64,000 bases of DNA from Ottowia beijingensis (GCF_013423955.1 NZ_JACCKX010000001.1:2604001-2668000); one strand, 5' to 3'; numbered from the stretch's first letter, positions 21,522-33,625 are shown. A program made the numbers and translations. The notes: a model not told the origin generated them from the letters alone.

Positions 21522-24452
21522 TCATTGGCAGGCTTCGCAGCCCGGGTCGTCGATGGCGCAGAACTTCACGTCGGTGGCCGGCTCGGCCGCCATGGCCAAC
21601 GGCGCGGCCACTGCGGCGGCATCGCGCGCGCCCATGCCGTGCGCGCCGCCGTTGCCGGTGGGCACGGCGTTGAGCCGGCCCGATTGCACGGTCGACTTCT
21701 CGGCCTGCGTGGCGCTGGTGGTGCGCAGGTAGTAGGTGGTCTTCAGCCCTCGCAGCCAGGCCAGCGTGTAGGTGTCGTGCAGCTTCTTGCCGCTGGCGCC
21801 GGCCATGTAGATGTTCAGGCTCTGCGCCTGGTCGATCCATTTCTGGCGCCGCGCCGCGGCTTCGACGAGCCATTGCGGCTCGACCTCGAAGGCGGTGGCG
21901 TACAGCGCCTTCACGTCGGGCGGCACGCGGTCGATGGGGCGCAGCGAACCGTCGAAGTGCTTCAGGTCCATCACCATCACGTCGTCCCACAGGCCCAGGC
22001 GCTTCAGGTCCTTCACCAGGTACTGGTTGATGACAGTGAACTCGCCCGACAGGTTGCTCTTGACCGACAGGTTGCCGAAGCACGGCTCGATGGACGCATC
22101 CACGCCGATGATGTTGCTGATGGTGGCCGTGGGTGCGATGGCCACGCAGTTGCTGTTGCGCATGCCGTCGCGGGCGATCTTCTGGCGCAGCGCGTCCCAG
22201 TCCAGCGTGGCCGAGCGATCCACCTCCACATGACCGCCGCGCGCCTGCTCCAGCAGGTTCAGGCTGTCGAGCGGCAAGACGCCGCGCTCCCACAGCGAGC
22301 CCTTGTAGGACGAATAGCGCCCGCGCTCGGCCGCCAGTTCGGTGCTGGCCCAGTAGGCGTGGTAGCAGATGGCCTCCATGGATTCGTCGGCGAACTGCAC
22401 CGCCTGCTCTGACGCATAGGGAATGCGCAGCGCGTACAGCGCGTCCTGGAAGCCCATGAGCCCCAAGCCCACCGGGCGGTGCCGCAGGTTGGCGTCGCGC
22501 GCTTTCTTGACGGCGTAGTAGTTGATGTCGATCACGTTGTCGAGCATGCGCATGGCGGTCGACACCGTCTGCTTCAGCTTCTCGTGGTCGAGCACCTTGG
22601 TAGCGACGCCGTTGGCGTCGGTGCCATCCTTCAGGTGCTGCAGCAGGTTCACCGAGCCCAGGTTGCAGACGGCGGTTTCGGTGTCGCTGGTGTTGAGCGT
22701 GATCTCGGTGCACAGGTTGCTGGAATGCACCACCCCCGCGTGCTGCTGCGGGCTGCGCAGGTTGCAGGCGTCCTTGAAGGTGATCCAGGGGTGGCCGGTC
22801 TCGAACAGCATCGACAGCATCTTGCGCCACAGGTCCACCGCCGGCAGCGTCTTGCTGGGCTGGATTTCGCCGCGCGCCGCGCGTTCTTCGTAAGCCACGT
22901 AGGCGGCTTCGAACTCGGCGCCGAACTTGTCGTGCAGATCGGGCACGTCGCTGGGCGAGAACAGCGTCCACGTGCCCTTGTCCATCACCCGGCGCATGAA
23001 CAGGTCGGGGATCCAGTTGGCCGTGTTCATGTCGTGCGTGCGGCGGCGGTCGTCGCCGGTGTTCTTGCGCAGCTCCAGAAACTCCTCGATGTCGAGGTGC
23101 CAGGTCTCCAGATACGCGCACACCGCGCCCTTGCGCTTGCCGCCCTGGTTGACGGCCACGGCCGTGTCGTTGACCACCTTCAAAAACGGCACCACGCCCT
23201 GCGATTCGCCGTTGGTGCCCTTGATGTGGCTGCCCAAGGCGCGCACGCGCGTCCAGTCGTTGCCCAGGCCGCCGGCAAATTTGCTCAGCAGGGCGTTTTC
23301 CTTGATCGACTCGTAGATGCCGTCCAGCTCGTCGGGCACCGTGGTCAGGTAGCAGCTCGACAGCTGCGAGCGCCGCGTGCCGCTGTTGAACAGCGTGGGC
23401 GTGCTGCTCATGAAGTCGAAGCGCGACAGCACCTCGTAGAACTCGATGGCGCGCGCCTCGCGGTCGATTTCATTGAGTGCCAGGCCCATCGCCACGCGCA
23501 TGAAGAAGGCCTGCGGCAGCTCGATGCGCTGCTTGCGCACGTGCAGGAAGTAGCGGTCATACAGCGTCTGCAAGCCCAGGTAGTCGAACTGCAGGTCGCG
23601 CTCGGGTTTCAGCGCGGCGCCCAGGCGGGCCAGATCGAACTGCAAGAGCCGCTCATCAAGCAGCTCGGCGTCAACACCCTGCTTGATGAACTGCGGGAAG
23701 TAGTCCGCATAACGCTCGGCCAGTTCGGGCAGGCTCACGGTCTCGCCCAGCACCTCCTTGGCGATGGTGTGCAGCAGCAGGCGCGCGGTGGCGTAGGTGT
23801 AGTCGGGCTCCTTCTCGATCAGCGTGCGCGCGGCCAGGATGGCGGCCTTGTACACCTCATCCACCGGCACGCCGTCGTACAGGTTGCGCAGGGTTTCGGC
23901 CAGGATCGGCTCGGGCCGCACCTCGGCATCCAGCTCGGCGCAGGCCTGGCCGAGCAGGGCCTGCAGCGCCGGCAGATCCAGCGCCACGCGCTCGCCGCGA
24001 TCCAGCACGTGCAGCACCGGCGCGGCGGGCGCGGCCTCGGCCTTCTGCTGCGCGCGCTCCTGCGCGCGGCGCTCGCGGTACAGCACGTAGGCGCGCGCCA
24101 CCTCGTGGTGGCCGCTGCGCATCAGGCCCAGTTCCACCTGGTCCTGCACGTCCTCGATGTGGAAGGTGCCGCCGCCGGGGCGCGAGCGCATCAGCGCGCG
24201 CACCACGGCCTGCGTCAGCTCGTCCACCACCTCGCGCACGCTGGCCGATGCCGCGCCCTGCGTGCCGTGCACGGCCAGGAACGCCTTCATCATCGCCACC
24301 GCGATCTTGCTGGGCTCGAAGGCCACCACGGCGCCGTTGCGGCGAATGATCTGGTACTGCGCCAGCGGCTGGCGCGCCGGGGCGCTGGCGGGCATGGCGG
24401 GCGGGTGGATGGGCGCGCTGATGGCGGGCGCGGCGCTGCGGGCTGTGGGCAT
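21522..24452 (-). CDS. nrdA: Ribonucleotide reductase class Ia, alpha (catalytic) subunit
   Basis: 976 aa, intact, much longer than E. coli NrdA (761) but typical of Comamonadaceae. Reduces NDPs to dNDPs. The first ~30 residues are low-complexity; an ATP-cone allosteric domain follows (RRNGAVVAFEPSKIAVAMMKAF, about 35-130). Catalytic motifs: STPTLFNSGTRRSQLSSCY, NLCTEITLNTS (radical Cys), AIAPTATISNIIGVDASIEP; C-terminal redox cysteines in FCAIDDPGCEACQ. Start ATG 24452. First gene of the nrdAB unit; expression is probably repressed by NrdR at the two boxes upstream. Confidence 0.97.
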   Translation of the reverse strand: MPTARSAAPAISAPIHPPAMPASAPARQPLAQYQIIRRNGAVVAFEPSKIAVAMMKAFLAVHGTQGAASASVREVVDELTQAVVRALMRSRPGGGTFHIEDVQDQVELGLMRSGHHEVARAYVLYRERRAQERAQQKAEAAPAAPVLHVLDRGERVALDLPALQALLGQACAELDAEVRPEPILAETLRNLYDGVPVDEVYKAAILAARTLIEKEPDYTYATARLLLHTIAKEVLGETVSLPELAERYADYFPQFIKQGVDAELLDERLLQFDLARLGAALKPERDLQFDYLGLQTLYDRYFLHVRKQRIELPQAFFMRVAMGLALNEIDREARAIEFYEVLSRFDFMSSTPTLFNSGTRRSQLSSCYLTTVPDELDGIYESIKENALLSKFAGGLGNDWTRVRALGSHIKGTNGESQGVVPFLKVVNDTAVAVNQGGKRKGAVCAYLETWHLDIEEFLELRKNTGDDRRRTHDMNTANWIPDLFMRRVMDKGTWTLFSPSDVPDLHDKFGAEFEAAYVAYEERAARGEIQPSKTLPAVDLWRKMLSMLFETGHPWITFKDACNLRSPQQHAGVVHSSNLCTEITLNTSDTETAVCNLGSVNLLQHLKDGTDANGVATKVLDHEKLKQTVSTAMRMLDNVIDINYYAVKKARDANLRHRPVGLGLMGFQDALYALRIPYASEQAVQFADESMEAICYHAYWASTELAAERGRYSSYKGSLWERGVLPLDSLNLLEQARGGHVEVDRSATLDWDALRQKIARDGMRNSNCVAIAPTATISNIIGVDASIEPCFGNLSVKSNLSGEFTVINQYLVKDLKRLGLWDDVMVMDLKHFDGSLRPIDRVPPDVKALYATAFEVEPQWLVEAAARRQKWIDQAQSLNIYMAGASGKKLHDTYTLAWLRGLKTTYYLRTTSATQAEKSTVQSGRLNAVPTGNGGAHGMGARDAAAVAAPLAMAAEPATDVKFCAIDDPGCEACQ

Positions 24453-24535
24453 GGGGTCCTCTCGGCAATGGGTGATGGGGCGGGCGTGCGCGGCGCTCAG
24501 TGTGAATTCTTGGACGAGCGGCGCCGCGACCCGAG

Positions 24536-24583
24536 GCACTATATCTAGTGTTCGGCTCTGGTTCAAGCCACTACCTGTAGTGT
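24536..24583 (-). promoter_or_regulatory. Tandem NrdR boxes upstream of nrdA
   Basis: GCACTATATCTAGTGT (24536-24551) and CCACTACCTGTAGTGT (24568-24583) both fit the NrdR box consensus ACACWATATATWGTGT. Centres are 32 bp apart, three helical turns, which matches known paired NrdR sites. They lie 84-131 bp upstream of the nrdA ATG, over the likely promoter. The nrdR gene itself is not in the window. Confidence 0.82.
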
Positions 24584-25147
24584 TTTGGGTGATTGTGGCC
24601 GCCGTGCGCGGCCGCGCCCGTCGGGCCGGCGCGCGCCCGCACCGGCGCCCAGCGCGCGTGCGTGCGGGCACGTGCGGCGCAAACCACGGCGGGCAGCGGG
24701 CTGTGCGGCGATTTGCCGCCGCAAGCCGCGTGAATGCTGGGCACACGTGGCATGTTTGGGCGCTGCGGCGGCAAAATCAGGCGATAGCCGTTTGGCGGGG
24801 TTTGGCGGTTGCAAAAAGAGCTGCTTGCGCCCGATGAACGGGCGCTGAAGGCGTTTTCGATGGTAAAAAAATTCGGGAGGTCCCCCTGTCTTTCGGCCAT
24901 CGTGGCTTTTGAGGGGCGGGTACTGTTTCGCGCTCCCAAAGACAGCTGCTCGCGCGCGGGCGATGACGAAATGACCTCGCTGCCCTTCGATGACGGCGGC
25001 TGCGCCGCCATGACGCCAGCCAAGGGCGGGGCGTGCCGCGCATCACCGGTGCCATTTCGTCATTTCGTCATTCCGTCATCGACGCCGCGCAGCGGCGAAG
25101 TCATGGCGTCATCCGTCAAGCGCTGCCGTTTGCAGCGCGCAACGGGA
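24584..25147. other. Intergenic region between nrdA promoter and ampD
   Basis: No gene with convincing coding character. 24584-24800 is very GC-rich. 24811-24890 holds a Family A repeat in reverse orientation (AGCTGCTTGCGCCCGATGAA, CGGGCGCTG) extended by TTTTCGATGGTAAAAAAATT; the same extension follows a Family A copy at 56400-56470. 24960-25125 has several short repeats of the kind GATGACGAAATGAC and CATTTCGTCATTTCGTCATT. Confidence 0.6.
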
Positions 25148-25724
25148 TCAGGCCACGCCGGGCGGAAAGCGGTGCGCGGGCCAGCGCAGGGCGCGGCGCA
25201 GGCGCGGCCAGTTGAAGCCGGGGCCGGGGTCGTGCTTGCGGCCGGGGGCGATGTGCTCGTGGCCGGCGATGGCGGCAATGGGGTGGCGCGCCGCCAGGGC
25301 CCGGCACAGCGGCGCCAGGGCGGCGTATTGCGCCGGCTCGAACCGGCCGCCTTCCAGGCCTTCGAGTTCGATGCCGACCGAATAGTCGTTGCAGTTGTCG
25401 CGCCCGCCGAAGCACGAGGCGCCGGCGTGCCAGGCGCGGTCGTCCACGCTGACGAACTGCCACAGCGCGCCGTCGCGGCGGATGAAGAAGTGCGCCGACA
25501 CCTCGAGCCCGCGAATGGTCTGGAAGTAGGGGTGGGCGTCCCAATCCAGCGTGTTGGTGAACAGGGCCTGCACGTGGTCGCCGCCGAATTCGCCAGGCGG
25601 CAGGCTGATGGAATGCACCACGATCAGGTCGATCGCCGTGTTGGCGGGGCGCGGGCCGAAGTTGGGCGACGGCAGGGCGCGGGCGTGGCGGTACCAGCCG
25701 TGCTGCCAGAGCGGTCGGCGCGGC

Positions 25725-25741
<17 letters not shown>
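25148..25741 (-). CDS. ampD: 1,6-anhydro-N-acetylmuramoyl-L-alanine amidase AmpD
   Basis: 197 aa, cytoplasmic zinc amidase of peptidoglycan recycling that removes peptide from anhydro-muropeptides; its loss derepresses AmpC in some bacteria. Features: LIVVHSISLPPGEFGG (first zinc His), SAHFFIRRDGALWQFVS, RAWHAGASCFGG, NDYSVGIELEG, and GHEHIAPGRKHDPGPGFNW with the second His and the Asp ligand. Start ATG 25741 overlaps the end of pilR by 17 nt once pilR is repaired. The gene appears fused in frame to pilR in the raw sequence, but this is an artefact of one missing C. It works in the same recycling route as mpl at 7298-8861. Confidence 0.95.
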
Positions 25742-27282
<1,541 letters not shown>

Positions 27283-27286
<4 letters not shown>

Positions 27287-29033
27287 GGGAGCGCAGTGTC
27301 CTCCAGGTTGAATGTCGAATGCCCGCTGTGTGCGCGCCGAAAGCTGACGAAGAACTCGTTGCCTTCCACGACCTGCCCTGCCTGCTCGCGCGCCGTGCGC
27401 TCGTAGGCGATGGTGGCGCCGTGCCGCTCGCACAGCTCGCGGCAGATGAACAGCCCCAGCCCGCTGGAGCGGCTCTCGGACGAGAAGAAGGGCTCGAACA
27501 GGTGGCGGCGCACCGCGGGCTCCATGGCGGCCCCGTCGCTCCACACCATCAGCATCACCGGGCCGTGGCGCACGGCGTGGGTGGCGACCTGGATGGCGCC
27601 TTCGTGCGCAGAGGCATAGCGGGCGGCGTTGTCCAGCAGGTTGACCAGGATGCGGCGCAGGTGGTCGCGCGCGAACTGCACCTGCACCTCGGGCGCGTTC
27701 AGGTCCACGCGCAGGCGCGCACCCGCCGCATGCTGCTGCGCCCATTCGCCGCAGAAGGTGTCGGCTTCCTCGTCCAGCGCCAGCGCATGGGTTTCCAGCG
27801 CATCGCCCGGGCCCTGCACGCGCGCCACGTTCAGCACGTCCTCGACGATGTGCTGCAGGCGCTCGGCGTTCTGCCGCACCATGTCGGTCAGGCGGCGCTG
27901 CAGGGGCGATTCGAGGTCTTCCTCGAGCAGCGCATTGGCCTGGCTGATGGCGGCCAGCGGGTTGCGGATCTCGTGCGCCACGGCGGCCGACATGCGCCCC
28001 ATCGAGGCCAGCTTTTCGGTGCGCAGGCGCGCCTCCATCTCGCGCAGGTCCTGCAGGAACATCACGCACAGGCTCACGCCGCTGTCGCCGATGGGCGGCG
28101 TGCGCTGCGTGCGCACCTGCAGCCGGCTGGGCATGCGGTCTTCGTGGTGCAGGATCACTTCCGCCGCGTCCACCGGGGTGTCGGCGAAGGTCAGCTGGGC
28201 GATGTGCATCAGCTGCAGCCAGGCCGGGTTGTCGTGCAGGCTGAACAGGTGCGGCGTCACCTCCTGGTCCGAGCCCAGCATCAGCCGCGCGGCCGGGTTG
28301 GCGGCGCGCACCAGGTGGGTCGAATCCACCACCAGCACGCCATCGGGCAGGGCCTCGATCACCATGTTGTTGACCAGCGACTGCACCTGCGCCTCGATGC
28401 GGCTGCGGCGCGCCACCGCTTCCTCGCGCACCAGCCGGCTGGCCAGCTGGTTGGTCAACAGTGCGAGCATCAGCAGGCCGGCGCCCGTCAGGCCGGCCTG
28501 CGCCATGTCGGCGGTGTTGGCCCAGGCGCTGGCGCTCACGGTCCAGGCGGCGTAGCCGAGCAGCATCAACGCCGTCAGCGCCGCCGTGCCCAGGGCCAGC
28601 GCGCGCGAGCCCAGGATGGCCGCCATCACCACCGGCAGCGCCAGCAGCGGCGTGTAGTTGATGCCCAGGTTGCCCTGCCACTGCAGGGTGGCGAAGAACA
28701 GCAGATCGAGCCCCACCGTGGGCAGCCACTGCGCATCGAACGCGCGGCCCGGCCCGCGCGGCCGCAGCGCCAGCCGCGCCGCCGCGGTGACCACCACGAA
28801 CGCCGTGCAGCAGCCCAGCACCCAGACCGTGACCGGGCGGCCCAGCAGGTGCAGGCCGATGTGCAGGCCCAGCAGCGCCAGCGCGACCAGCACCCGCGCC
28901 GACATGAACGCCGTCCACAGCCGGGTGAAGCCGGTGGAGGGCTCCAGCTCGGCCGCGGCGGGCGTGGCGGCCGCCGGCGGGTGCGACGGGCCGAACCAGG
29001 TGTGCTGCTCGCGCGCGGCGCCCGGGGCGGCAT
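27283..29033 (-). CDS. pilS: Membrane sensor histidine kinase, PilS-like
   Basis: About 583 aa. Six or so membrane helices in residues 50-200 (GLHIGLHLLGRPVTVWVLGC ... LLMLALLTNQLA), then a PAS-like domain (ALPDGVLVVDSTHLVRAAN), the H-box AVAHEIRNPLAAI with phospho-His, the N-box LVNLLDNAARYA, and GLGLFICRELCERH. A start at 28905 would lose the N-terminus; ATG 29033, overlapping the preceding stop (TGATG), gives a natural N-terminus if one C is restored in the CCGCCCC run near 29020. Its stop overlaps the pilR start, so kinase and regulator are translationally coupled. Confidence 0.9.
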
Positions 29034-29251
29034 CAGGCGCCCTCGGATTCGCGGCGGTGGGCGACCGAGCAATAAGCGCCGTCGCGGCCGTTGACCGCGT
29101 CGCTGCCCGGCAGGTGCACGCCGCAGTGGTGGCAGCGCACCATGGGCAGGGCCTTGCGTTCGGCGCGCCGGCCGGGCGGCGGCACGCGCCGTCCGCGTTG
29201 CCACAGCCACACGGCCGCCAGGATCACCAGCAGCAGCACCAGCAGTTTCAT
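29033..29251 (-). CDS. PP0621-family small protein
   Basis: 72 aa: one N-terminal membrane helix (KLLVLLLVILAAVWLW), a basic linker, and a C-terminal zinc-ribbon-like segment MVRCHHCGVHLPGSDAV ... YCSVAHR. This layout fits the small PP0621 family found beside pilS/pilR in Pseudomonas and Burkholderiales. Start ATG 29251 overlaps the upstream stop by one base and its own stop overlaps the pilS start. Function unknown. Confidence 0.85.
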   Translation of the reverse strand: MKLLVLLLVILAAVWLWQRGRRVPPPGRRAERKALPMVRCHHCGVHLPGSDAVNGRDGAYCSVAHRRESEGA

Positions 29252-30057
29252 CACGCGCCGCGCCCCAGCATCACTTCCAGCACGAAGCGCGAGCCCGCAT
29301 AGCCCAGCAGCAGCAGCGCGGCGCCGATGTACAGCACGCGCACCGCGCGCCGGCCGCGCCAGCCGAACTGCGAGCGGCCGACCAGCAGCGTGGCGAAGGC
29401 GATCCACGACAGCAGCGTGAACACGCGCTTGTGGTCCCAGCGCCAGCCGGTGTAGGCGCTGCCGTACAACTGCTCGCCGAAGAACATGCCGGCCAGCATG
29501 GTCAGCGTCAGCAGCACGAAGCCGGCGCTGACGAAGCGGAACATCAGCCGCTCCAGCGTCAGCAGCGGCACGCCCTCGACCACCCGCGTGGCGTGGCGCA
29601 TCTGCGCCTCGGCGCGGGTCATCAGCCAGCCGTGCGCCACGGCGGCGGCGAACAGGCCGTAGGCCGAGATGCCCAGCGCCCAGTGCAGTGGCAGCAGCGG
29701 CGACGAGGTCTCGGGCAGGCGCGCGCCCGGAAACAGCATGGCCAGCGCAATCGCCAACGTGCCGAAACCGGCCAGCGCCCAGCGCGCGCGCAGCTGCGGG
29801 TACAGCTGGCTTTCGACCACGTAGGCCGTCAGCACCAGCCACACCGTGATCGACAGCGCCGGCGCGAAGCCGAAGCGCGGGTGCTGGCCCAGCAGCGTCC
29901 AGCCCAGCAGCAGCCCGTGCAGCACCCAGGCCAGCAGCAGCACCCGCCGCGCCGTGACGCCGCCCACGGCGCGTGCCGCCACCGCGGGCACGGCGTAAGC
30001 CAGCGCCGCCGCGGTGCCGAGCAGCAAGCCGACAGGGGAGGTGCTGGCTAGAATCAT
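29251..30057 (-). CDS. CcsA/HemX-type cytochrome c assembly membrane protein (YpjD-like)
   Basis: 268 aa with eight predicted membrane helices. The CcsA-type segments AYGLFAAAVAHGWLM, LLTLTMLAGMFFGEQLYGSA and WRWDHKRVFTLLSWIAFA are seen, with a reduced tryptophan-rich motif. It resembles the inner-membrane YpjD/CcsA-like proteins encoded beside ffh in proteobacteria. It is not the main CcsA, which is at 60875-62224. Start ATG 30057; it heads a chain of five genes linked by overlapping start and stop codons (CcsA-like, PP0621-like, pilS, pilR, ampD) and is divergent from ffh. Confidence 0.85.
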   Translation of the reverse strand: MILASTSPVGLLLGTAAALAYAVPAVAARAVGGVTARRVLLLAWVLHGLLLGWTLLGQHPRFGFAPALSITVWLVLTAYVVESQLYPQLRARWALAGFGTLAIALAMLFPGARLPETSSPLLPLHWALGISAYGLFAAAVAHGWLMTRAEAQMRHATRVVEGVPLLTLERLMFRFVSAGFVLLTLTMLAGMFFGEQLYGSAYTGWRWDHKRVFTLLSWIAFATLLVGRSQFGWRGRRAVRVLYIGAALLLLGYAGSRFVLEVMLGRGA

Positions 30058-30081
30058 GGTGGAAAGTTTACCCCCGGAAGG

Positions 30082-30192
30082 ATTGTCTCCCCCTGAGGCG
30101 CTGACGCGCCTTCCCCTGAGGGGCGCTGCCGGCGGCCGGGCCAAGCCCGTTGCGCGGCAGCCTCGCATGGCCTGCTCCGCGGCCTTCTGTTC
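30082..30192 (+). repeat. Family B GC-rich intergenic repeat
   Basis: CCCCCTGAGGCGCTGACGCG, CCTTCCCCTGAGGGGCGCTG ... CATGGCCTGCTCCGCGGCC. It lies in the ffh leader between divergent genes, with several strong stems. Confidence 0.7.
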
Positions 30193-30226
30193 CCTGCGTT
30201 GCGCGGCTTCCGCGCTGGATAACCCC

Positions 30227-31657
30227 ATGGCCTCCACGCTCACCGACAAACTCTCCGGCCTGGTCAAGAAGATCAGCGGCCAGGCCCGCATCACCGAAGC
30301 CAACGTGCAGGACATGCTGCGCGAGGTGCGCATGGCCTTGCTCGAGGCCGACGTGGCGCTGCCCGTGGTGCGCGACTTCATCGCCCGCGTCAAGGACAAG
30401 GCCATGGGCCAGGAGGTGCTGGGCAGCCTCAAGCCCGGCCAGGCGCTGGTGGGCATCGTCAACCGCGAGCTGGCGGCCACCATGGGCGAGGGCGTGAGCG
30501 ACCTCAACCTGTCGGCGCAGCCGCCCGCCGTGATCCTGATGTCGGGCCTGCAGGGTTCAGGCAAGACCACCACCACCGCCAAGCTGGCGCGCCATCTGAT
30601 CCAGAAGCGCAAGAAGAAGGTGCTGACCGTCTCAGGCGACGTCTACCGCCCGGCGGCCATCGAGCAGCTCAAGACCGTCACCGCGCAGGCCGGGGCCGAC
30701 TGGTTCCCCTCCACGCCCGATCAGAAACCGCTCGACATCGCCCGCGCCGCGCTCGACCACGCCAAAAGCACTTCTACGACGTGCTGATCTTCGACACCGC
30801 CGGCCGCCTGGCCATCGACGAGGCGCTGATGGCCGAGATCAAGGCCCTGCACGCCGTGCTGAACCCGGTCGAGACGCTGTTCGTGGTCGACGCCATGCAG
30901 GGCCAGGACGCGGCCAACACAGCCAGGGCGTTCAAGGAGGCGCTGCCGCTCACCGGCATCGTGCTGACCAAGATGGACGGCGACTCGCGCGGTGGCGCGG
31001 CGCTGTCGGTGCGGCAGGTCACGGGCGCGCCGATCAAGTTCGCCGGCGTCAGCGAGAAGATCGACGGCCTGGAGGTGTTCGACGCCGAGCGCCACGCCGG
31101 CCGCATCCTCGGCATGGGCGACGTGGTGGCGCTGGTCGAGCAGGTGACGGCCAATGTGGACATCGAGGCGGCGAAGAAGCTGGCCGACAAGGTCAAGAGC
31201 GGCGGCTTCGATCTGCAGGATTTTGGGCCAGCTGCAGCAGATGAAGCAGATGGGCGGCCTGGGCAGCCTGATGGAGAAGCTGCCCACGCAGATGGCCGGC
31301 AAGGCCAGCGACGCCGACCTGGCGCGCGCCGAGAAGGACATCCGCCGCAAGGAAGGCATCATCAACAGCATGACCCCGCTGGAGCGCCGCAAGCCCGAGC
31401 TGCTCAAGGCCACGCGCAAGCGCCGCATCGCCGCCGGCGCCGGCGTGCAGGTGCAGGAAGTCAACCGCCTGCTGAAGGAATTCGAGCAGATGCAGGGGAT
31501 GATGAAGCAGTTCAAGGGCGGCGCACTGGCCAAGATGATGCGCAGGATGGGCGGCGGCAAGGGTGGGCTGGGCGGTCTGCTGGGCGGCGGCATGCCGCCG
31601 CTGCCGCCGGGCTTCGGCGGGCCGGGTGGGCCGGGTGGCCCCAAGCGCCCGTTCTGA
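30227..31657 (+). CDS. ffh: Signal recognition particle protein Ffh (SRP54)
   Basis: About 477 aa after repair. GTPase that with 4.5S RNA takes ribosomes making membrane proteins to FtsY. N domain [20 protein letters not shown] domain [14 protein letters not shown] (G1), [24 protein letters not shown] (G3), [10 protein letters not shown] (G4); M domain with [19 protein letters not shown] and a Met/Gly-rich tail. One A is missing near 30768 (GCCAAAAGCACTTC; AAAAA restores [14 protein letters not shown]) and two bases near 31222 in a T-run. Ffh is essential, so these are read errors. Confidence 0.96.
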
Positions 31658-31739
31658 GGCGCAGGGCGCCAGCGTGGCGGCCCGTACCGCGCACCGCCTG
31701 GCTTGCTGAACAGCCGGGGGCGTGCAGAATTTTTCATGC

Positions 31740-31795
31740 TCCAATAGGCTTCTGGCGCTTGCACAACGGGCGCAAGAAGCTATTTTTGATACTCA
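31740..31795 (+). repeat. Family A intergenic hairpin repeat
   Basis: AGGCTTCTGGCGCTTGCACA, ACGGGCGCAAGAAGCTAT. Between ffh and the phosphatase gene. Confidence 0.75.
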
Positions 31796-31856
31796 AACAC
31801 GGCGCCAAACCGTTATCGCCTGATTTGGCGCCGCGTGCGTTTCTGGAGGATCGCCC

Positions 31857-32384
31857 ATGCCCCGCCCGCCCTCTGCCGAACGGCCCCGCCCGGCCCCTGG
31901 CGCGCCCGTGCGCGTGCTCATGGTCTGCATGGGCAACATCTGCCGCAGCCCCACCGCGCACGGCGTGTTGACGCAGCGCGTGGCCGATGCCGGGCTGGGC
32001 GACCGCATCGTCGTCGATTCGGCCGGCACGCACGACTACCACGTCGGCCGCCCGCCCGACGAGCGCGCCCAGCAGCACGCCGCGCGCCGCGGCTACGACC
32101 TGAGCGCGCAGCGCGCCCGCCAGCTCAAGGCGCAGGATTTCGACGACTTCGACCTGGTGCTGGTGATGGACGACGCCAACCAGCACGCTGCCCGCGCCCT
32201 GTGCCCGCCCGGCCAGCGCCACAAGCTGCGGCGCCTGACCGACTTCTGCACCCGCCACCGCGCCAGCGAGGTGCCCGACCCGTACTACGGCGGCGCCGCC
32301 GGCTTCGAGGCCGTGCTCGACCTGGTCGAGGACGCCTGCGACGGCGTGCTGGCCGCCATGGCGCCGCACGGCGCCGGCGCGTGA
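31857..32384 (+). CDS. Low-molecular-weight protein tyrosine phosphatase
   Basis: 175 aa, intact. P-loop [15 protein letters not shown] has the CX5R(S/T) signature with catalytic Cys (around residue 25), and the general acid Asp is in VPDPYYGG. An N-terminal Pro/Arg-rich extension of about 20 residues precedes the domain. It removes phosphate from protein tyrosines; in bacteria such enzymes often oppose tyrosine kinases of capsule synthesis, but no such kinase is here. Start ATG 31857 has GGAGGA upstream. Confidence 0.95.
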   Translation: MPRPPSAERPRPAPGAPVRVLMVCMGNICRSPTAHGVLTQRVADAGLGDRIVVDSAGTHDYHVGRPPDERAQQHAARRGYDLSAQRARQLKAQDFDDFDLVLVMDDANQHAARALCPPGQRHKLRRLTDFCTRHRASEVPDPYYGGAAGFEAVLDLVEDACDGVLAAMAPHGAGA

Positions 32385-32501
32385 TGCAGGCTGTCACGGC
32401 GGCCCCGCGCCACGCCCTGTAATATCAAAGAGGGTCCGGCCGTGGCGCACGCGTGGTGGTCGGGCAGCCCGCATTCCTTCCACCACCAGGAGTCACTGTT
32501 C

Positions 32502-33433
32502 ATGACGCGAACCCTTGCTTCGTCCGCCCCGTCCGCCACCCACCCCGCCCGCCGCCGCCTGCTGGCCTCGGCAGCGCCGCCCTGGCCACTGCGCTGTGGA
32601 CGGCCGCGCCCGCCTGGGCGCAGAAGGAGAACCCCGAGACCTACCAGCCGCAGAGCGGCCAGGCCGGCAAGGACGTGATCTGGGTGCCGACGCCCGACGA
32701 GCTGGTCACGCGCATGCTGCAGCTGGGCGGCGTGACCAAGAACGACTACGTGATCGACCTCGGCGCCGGCGACGGCAAGATCGTCATCGCCGCCGCCAAG
32801 GAGTTCGGCGCGCGCGGCCACGGCATCGAATACAACCCCGACATGGTGGCCCACGCCACCCGCCGCGCGCAGGCCGCCGGCGTGTCCGACCGCGCCCGCT
32901 TCGAGAAGGCCGACATCTTCGAGTCCGACTTCTCCAAGGCCGACGTCATCACCATGTACCTGCTGCCCACGCTGAACCTGAAGCTGCGGCCCACGTTGAT
33001 GAAGCTCAAACCCGGCACGCGCCTGGTCACGCACGCCTTCACCATGGGCGGCTGGCAGCCGGATGAGACCTCGCGCGCCGGCGGCGCCAACGCCTACCTG
33101 TGGCTGGTGCCGGCCAACGTCAGCGGCCAGTGGCAGCTGAACTACTCGCAGAGCGGCCGCCAGCAGAACCTGGCCATGAGCGTCGAGCGCCAGCGCTACC
33201 AGTTCCCCGAAGGCACGGTGCAGCTGGGCGCCGCCGACACCTCGCTGCGCGACGCCCGCGTGATGGGCGAGCGCGTGCGCTTCGCCTTCACCGGCACCGA
33301 CGGCGTGCTGCGCACCTTCGAGGGCAAGGTCAACGGCGGCAAGATCGAGGGTCAGGTGCACGACGGCAAGAAGAGCGAGCGCTTCACCGCCACGCGCAAG
33401 GGCGACGGCCCGGCCATCGAGACCGCGGATTGA
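32502..33433 (+). CDS. Signal-peptide SAM-dependent methyltransferase, copy 1
   Basis: About 310 aa. The N-terminus has ARRRLLAS, hydrophobic AALATALWTAAPAWAQ, a twin-arginine-type signal with a cleavage site after AWA. Then a Rossmann methyltransferase core: VIDLGAGDGKIVIAAA (motif I, SAM), HGIEYNPDMV (acidic residue), and a C-terminal beta-rich part (about 190-310). One G is missing near 32568 (GCCTCGGCAGC); adding it joins signal and domain. The next gene is a tandem copy. An exported enzyme with a SAM-binding motif is odd because SAM is cytoplasmic. Substrate unknown. Confidence 0.82.
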
Positions 33434-33545
33434 GCGCCTGAGCCGCGCGCGGCTCCCTTCTGCTTTTCGCAAGGGGCCGGCGCCAGCGGCGGGCAAAGGT
33501 CCGGCCGCGGCGCCCGCGCAGGGCCTGCGCCGCGGCCGCTGGTTT
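33434..33545 (+). repeat. Family B-like GC-rich intergenic block
   Basis: Between the two methyltransferase copies: GCCTGAGCCGCGCGCGGCTC ... GGGGCCGGCGCCAGCGGC ... GCGCCGCGGCCGCTGG. The stem GAGCCGCGCGCGGCTC is a perfect palindrome. Confidence 0.6.
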
Positions 33546-33625
33546 CACGGTTTGGCTGCCCTGTCCGCAAACTCCTGCACCCGCTGGCGGCAGCGAACCG
33601 GGGTGATGATCGACGAAGTGCCCAG

